From Helicobacter canadensis MIT 98-5491 (lineage in GTDB: Bacteria > Campylobacterota > Campylobacteria > Campylobacterales > Helicobacteraceae), in assembly GCF_000162575.1 (NCBI RefSeq), contig NZ_CM000776.2, forward strand, positions 748,950 to 812,949: 64,000 bases of DNA. The letters are read 5' to 3'. The notes beneath the pieces were generated by a model. The model saw only the letters and a program-made list of their open reading frames with translations. It did no database searches and was not told the DNA's origin. Shown in pieces: positions 60,637 to 64,000 of the stretch. Each line of letters begins with the position of its first letter. Positions within the stretch are counted from its first letter, which is position 1. Position numbers and translations under genes: made by a program.

Positions 60637-62187
60637 TTAGAAATTTTGGAGTCGCTTGGTGGCAAAATCAATGGCTTCTTGTGTGATTTCATTACCACTA
60701 ATCATTCGTGCAATCTCATAGATTCTACCTTCTTTGTCAAGCAAGGTAATTTGCGATCCTTGGGGTTGTTTTTGGACAAGGAAATGAGAATGTGCCAAGC
60801 TTGGCATATGAGATTGGTGAGAAATAGCAAAGATTTGATAGTTTTGTGAGAGTTGATATAAAACTTCCGCAACTCCTTGAGATTCCTCTCCGCTTAAGTT
60901 TGCATCAATTTCATCTAAAATGATAATGGATTGATTCTTTGCTTGTGTGTTTTGAGTAAGCAAAAGAGCTAGAGAGAATCGATTAAATTCCCCAGCACTT
61001 AAATTTTTTAATTCTGTGTTAAGGGTAATATTAAAATTAACATTCCCTAAAATCCCCCATAAATCAAGTGAAATTTCTTGAAGTGAGATATTAGCAGGGG
61101 GCATTTTTAGATTTTTTAAAGTGGCATTGAGTGCTTTAAGGAATGAGGGGAGATTGGAATTTCTTGATTTTAAGAGAATTTCAGCACTTTTTTTAAGTGA
61201 TTCTTGGCATTGATTGAGAGCATTTTGAGATTCTTTTAAAAGAATGTCTAGATTTTCATACTTAGCAAGTTCTTCTTTTTTGTTCTTTAAGGTTTCTATG
61301 GCTTCATCCACACCACCATAGCGATGTTTTAAAGCACTTAAGGCTTCGATTCGATTGAGAATCGTTTCAGGATCAATCGATTCAATCTCGCTTAATCGCT
61401 CACTTTCTTGCTGACAAATTGTTTCTAATTCATTGAGTGCATTTAAAATGGAATCGTTTTTACAATCAATAAGGTTGAGAAAGTTTGAGATTTTGTGAGT
61501 TTGACTTAAGAAACCTTGAATTTCTTGAAGACTTTGAGCTATTTTTTCTTTTTTGGAAAATTCTTTTTTAAGCAGTAAAAGTTCTTCATATTCCCCTTTT
61601 TTAGGATTAAGTGTTTCTAGTTTTTGGATTTCAAATTGCAAAAATTCTTTGAGCTCATTGACTTTAAGCGATTCTTCTTGGAGTTTTTTGAGAGTATTTT
61701 TGGCATTTTGGTATGCACTAAAGGCATTTTGATAGTCTTCTAAAAAGTTTTTGTGTTTTGAATCTTGAGTGCTGCAAAATGAATCTAAAGCAAAAAAAAG
61801 ATTCTCTTCTTTGAAAGAATTGTAAGATTTTGTCCCTAAATGTTTTAAAAATGGGGCAAAGATTTCAGTAATTTTCTTTTTGGGGATATTTTGTGCGTTT
61901 AGAAAATAGCGGATTTTGTCTTTTTTGGTAAGTGTTAAGATAACTTCACCCTCATCAATTAAGCCTTGAAATTCTTCTGGGATTCCATAAAGTTCTAGCG
62001 TGGCTTCTAGGGTTTGTGCGTTGCTTTCTTTTAGTCCAAAAAGGGCTAGGATCGATTCCATTAAAACAGATTTTCCAGCTCCACTTGCCCCACTAAAGAC
62101 ATTAAAAAAAGGCGAGGGTTCAAAACAAGCGACTTTAAAAGCAGGAGAATCTTTAATAACGATTTTTTTGATTAAGATTTTTTGCAT
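60637..62187 (-). CDS. recN: DNA repair protein RecN
   Basis: 516 residues of the SMC-like ABC ATPase RecN: Walker A G-A-S-G-A-G-K-S-V-L near residue 33, two long coiled-coil stretches, L-S-A-G-E-F-N-R-F-S-L-A near residue 395, Walker B I-I-L-D-E-I-D-A-N-L-S-G and a final H-Q-S-H-M-P-S-L-A. It holds DNA ends together during double-strand-break repair. Its ATG overlaps the nadK stop by one base; the two are co-transcribed. It is shorter than the 550 residues of E. coli, as in other Helicobacter. Confidence 0.92.
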   Translation of the reverse strand: MQKILIKKIVIKDSPAFKVACFEPSPFFNVFSGASGAGKSVLMESILALFGLKESNAQTLEATLELYGIPEEFQGLIDEGEVILTLTKKDKIRYFLNAQNIPKKKITEIFAPFLKHLGTKSYNSFKEENLFFALDSFCSTQDSKHKNFLEDYQNAFSAYQNAKNTLKKLQEESLKVNELKEFLQFEIQKLETLNPKKGEYEELLLLKKEFSKKEKIAQSLQEIQGFLSQTHKISNFLNLIDCKNDSILNALNELETICQQESERLSEIESIDPETILNRIEALSALKHRYGGVDEAIETLKNKKEELAKYENLDILLKESQNALNQCQESLKKSAEILLKSRNSNLPSFLKALNATLKNLKMPPANISLQEISLDLWGILGNVNFNITLNTELKNLSAGEFNRFSLALLLTQNTQAKNQSIIILDEIDANLSGEESQGVAEVLYQLSQNYQIFAISHQSHMPSLAHSHFLVQKQPQGSQITLLDKEGRIYEIARMISGNEITQEAIDFATKRLQNF

Positions 62188-63035
62188 TATTCATAATCTC
62201 CCCAATGAAATTTTTCTTTGAGAATCTTAAAGTAATCCCAATGAATATTGTGGATGAGTTTGGCTCCATCTTTTTTGGTTTTTATGGAGATTTTTTGTCC
62301 GGATTTAAGAGTTTTGTTTTCTTGTCCATCAATGATAATGTTACAAATTCCTTGTTCTCCAAGCTCTATATCAATGGTAAAATTTGCAGGTAAAATTAAG
62401 GGTCTTTGGGTTAAAGAATGCGCACAGATAGGTGTTAAAAGCAAATTATGAGAGAAGGGGTAGACAACTGCACCACCTGCACTAATATTATAAGCTGTAG
62501 ATCCTGTTGGAGTGGCAAGAATCAAACCATCTCCATAATAGGAATTAAAATAATTCCCATCAATAGAGGCTTTAAGATGAATCATAGAAGCATCATTGGG
62601 GCGAGCTAAAATAATATCATTGAGCGCAAAAAAGCTTACTGTATTATCAATTTTCCCTTCAAGCATCATATGGTTAGTAATATTGTAGTTTCCAGTTTTA
62701 AGATTTGGCAAAAAAGATTTAACTTCGTGTTTTTGTAAATCTGTAAGGAATCCCAAATGTCCCATATTGATTCCTAAAATTGGCTTTTGGTATGAAAAGG
62801 AGCGTCTAGCGGTAGAAATAAGTGTGCCATCACCTCCAATCGAAATTAAAGCATCGCAATATTGGCAGAGTTCTTGGAAGTTTAAACCATTTCGATTAAT
62901 CATACCGCCACTAATAGAATCTAATAAAACTTCAAAACCAAGTGAATGGGCAAGACTTTGGAATTCTAAAAAATATTCTTTGAGTTCGGGGGTTGATGGG
63001 CGTAAAATTACGCCTAGAGTGTGGATTGCTTTCAT
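62187..63035 (-). CDS. nadK: NAD kinase
   Basis: 282 residues. The substrate-binding G-G-D-G-T-L-I-S-T-A-R near residue 71, N-M-G-H-L-G-F-L-T-D near residue 95, the N-D-I-I-L-A-R segment near residue 138, and G-D-G-L-I-L-A-T-P-T-G-S-T-A-Y-N near residue 168 form the full NadK signature. It makes NADP from NAD and ATP in the cytoplasm. It overlaps the gene above by 4 bases and recN by one, all in one operon. Confidence 0.95.
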   Translation of the reverse strand: MKAIHTLGVILRPSTPELKEYFLEFQSLAHSLGFEVLLDSISGGMINRNGLNFQELCQYCDALISIGGDGTLISTARRSFSYQKPILGINMGHLGFLTDLQKHEVKSFLPNLKTGNYNITNHMMLEGKIDNTVSFFALNDIILARPNDASMIHLKASIDGNYFNSYYGDGLILATPTGSTAYNISAGGAVVYPFSHNLLLTPICAHSLTQRPLILPANFTIDIELGEQGICNIIIDGQENKTLKSGQKISIKTKKDGAKLIHNIHWDYFKILKEKFHWGDYE

Positions 63036-63712
63036 TCTACAAAATAAGCTTTGATTCTATAGCCTCGTTGGTCTTTTAATTCTAGGCTTGGACCTTCAAA
63101 AGCAGTAACATTTGGAAGCTTTTTGTTGATTTCTCTAATCGCATTCCACGCTCTAAAACTAGCCAAACCTTCTTGTTTGAGTTCAGGTGAAAGTCCTTTA
63201 TAAGGGTTGTTATCAACAATTCCTTGCACTTCAAAAGCGACAACTTTTTTGTCATTTTCTAGTTCTTTGCTAATTTTAGTGGCAAGAGAAAGGAGGCAGC
63301 CTTGTGGAATCTCCCATTTTCCAGTTTGCATTGAAAAACATTCTGCTATGATTTGTTTTTTGGGTTTAATAGTGTAGCGTAATTGCAATGTGGTTGGCTT
63401 CTGTGTTGTTGAGTTATCAAACGATTGAGAAAGGCTTTGAAGCTCTTTTTCTTTTTGAATAAGCGCATTTTGTAAGCGTTGAATTTCCTCATCTTTAGCA
63501 TATTCTTGATTGGAGGGTTGAATCTCTTGAGATTCTAGAGAGTTTTGTAGATTATTAATGACATTTTTGCCTACTTCGTTATTGAGTAGATAGTAACCTA
63601 AGCCAAAGACAATAATAATGAGCAAGATTAATAATAGTAGATAAGTTAGGAAATGACTTTTTTTGGGTTTTTCTTCAAAGCTTAATTCAACAGATTCGTT
63701 TTCTTTTGACAT
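63032..63712 (-). CDS. Uncharacterised single-pass membrane protein
   Basis: 226 residues: a charged 18-residue cytoplasmic tail, one transmembrane helix (F-L-T-Y-L-L-L-L-I-L-L-I-I-I-V-F), a short coiled coil (E-E-I-Q-R-L-Q-N-A-L-I-Q-K-E-K-E) and a C-terminal periplasmic domain (residues about 110-226) with two cysteines and an alpha/beta look (V-V-A-F-E-V-Q-G-I-V-D-N-N-P-Y). The latter faintly resembles an OmpA-like or SPOR-type fold, not certain. The gene overlaps nadK by 4 bases and follows a J-domain gene by one base. No function assigned. Confidence 0.75.
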   Translation of the reverse strand: MSKENESVELSFEEKPKKSHFLTYLLLLILLIIIVFGLGYYLLNNEVGKNVINNLQNSLESQEIQPSNQEYAKDEEIQRLQNALIQKEKELQSLSQSFDNSTTQKPTTLQLRYTIKPKKQIIAECFSMQTGKWEIPQGCLLSLATKISKELENDKKVVAFEVQGIVDNNPYKGLSPELKQEGLASFRAWNAIREINKKLPNVTAFEGPSLELKDQRGYRIKAYFVE

Positions 63713-63713
63713 T

Positions 63714-64000
63714 TTAACTCCTTAAATAGCATTTAAAATTTGATTTAATATTTTCGTAGGCTTCATTAATAATGCGGAATTTTTCAGAGTAGCCTTCGAT
63801 AATTTTAGAATCTTGTCCATAAACATTGTCAGGATGATAGATTTTTGCGAGTTCAATATAGCGATTTTTCACGCTTTCAAACTCTTCATCTTCTTTGCAA
63901 CCTAAGATTCTATAGCTTTTTTTAAGCAATCTTTCTTCTTTGGTGGTGTAAGGTTCAAAGCATTCAAAAGTATTATTGGTTTTGAAAGTTTCATAATCAA
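63714..64000 (-). CDS. J-domain protein, partial (DjlA-like C-terminus)
   Basis: The frame continues past the right edge, so only the last 95 codons are seen. The final 60 residues form a J domain: S-Y-R-I-L-G-C, then E-L-A-K-I-Y-H-P-D-N, with the essential HPD at the usual place and I-I-N-E-A-Y-E-N-I. A C-terminal J domain is typical of DjlA, a membrane-linked co-chaperone of DnaK, and not of DnaJ itself. The visible upstream part (F-E-C-F-E-P-Y-T-T-K-E-E-R) is too short to identify. First gene of the operon in this window. Confidence 0.75.
   Translation of the reverse strand, partial: DYETFKTNNTFECFEPYTTKEERLLKKSYRILGCKEDEEFESVKNRYIELAKIYHPDNVYGQDSKIIEGYSEKFRIINEAYENIKSNFKCYLRS

Overview
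This 64 kb window is AT-rich, densely coding chromosome from a Campylobacterota member, almost certainly an enterohepatic Helicobacter. Gene order matches Helicobacter pylori in several blocks as I remember them: purD / RDD protein / lptD / phosphoribosyltransferase / pnp, the NFACT protein / recN / nadK block, rplM-rpsI, and the DUF493 / YbgC pair. Unlike H. pylori it carries a PglB/STT3 oligosaccharyltransferase and a complete livKHMGF operon. This suggests the H. pullorum / canadensis / winghamensis group. The species call is inference.

Layout. 1-1.5 kb: partial nucleotide-sugar epimerase and a class V aminotransferase (minus). 1.7-6.4 kb: branched-chain amino acid ABC transporter. 6.5-11.2 kb: rplM-rpsI, with a PglB oligosaccharyltransferase overlapping the end of rpsI, and an asparagine-synthase-family amidotransferase. 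11.4-15.3 kb: UspA, the acetate permease pair yjcH-actP behind a promoter region with repeated AATGTTAC motifs, and a SLAC1/TehA-type transporter. 15.3-18.5 kb (minus): a ZapB-like / ZapA-like / priA operon and a cold-shock-like plus DUF996 membrane protein. 18.7-25.6 kb: uvrB, metNIQ (metN apparently starting at AUU), an ABC-F ATPase, a broken micro-gene and a monohaem cytochrome c. 25.7-32.7 kb: a 6S-like RNA, then purD to pnp. 32.7-36.4 kb (minus): a cystine-type ABC importer and a trans-sulfuration enzyme, enclosed by two copies of the 3' end of pnp. 36.4-40.4 kb (minus): a single-chain restriction-methylation-specificity enzyme. 40.4-50.3 kb: housekeeping genes (DUF493, YbgC, tRNA-Leu, agmatine deiminase, tsaD, hisS, rpmE, rsmI, a SpoU/TrmH methyltransferase, a RodZ-like protein, an aminotransferase). 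50.3-52.8 kb: a CcoI/FixI copper ATPase. 52.8-55.3 kb: a Tat-signal protein, a vanillyl-alcohol-oxidase/p-cresol-methylhydroxylase-family flavoprotein and a cytochrome c. 55.3-58.2 kb (minus): an SPCA/PMR1-like P-type ATPase behind what reads as a yybP-ykoY manganese riboswitch. 58.3-64 kb (minus): sodB, a small hydrophilic protein, NFACT protein, recN, nadK, a membrane protein and a partial J-domain protein.

The strongest candidates for something new are: (1) the manganese riboswitch with a visible ribosome-site switch in front of a P-type pump; (2) the three-gene Tat / VAO-family flavoprotein / cytochrome c operon, which looks like a periplasmic phenol-oxidising flavocytochrome with an unusual export route and without the usual covalent-flavin residues; (3) the pnp 3'-end duplication around the cystine module, with only synonymous differences in its coding part; (4) the AUU start of metN; (5) the PglB-amidotransferase gene pair.

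I saw no insertion sequence, prophage, integrase, rRNA or CRISPR array. All assignments come from reading the sequence and from memory of protein families; no search or folding program was run.
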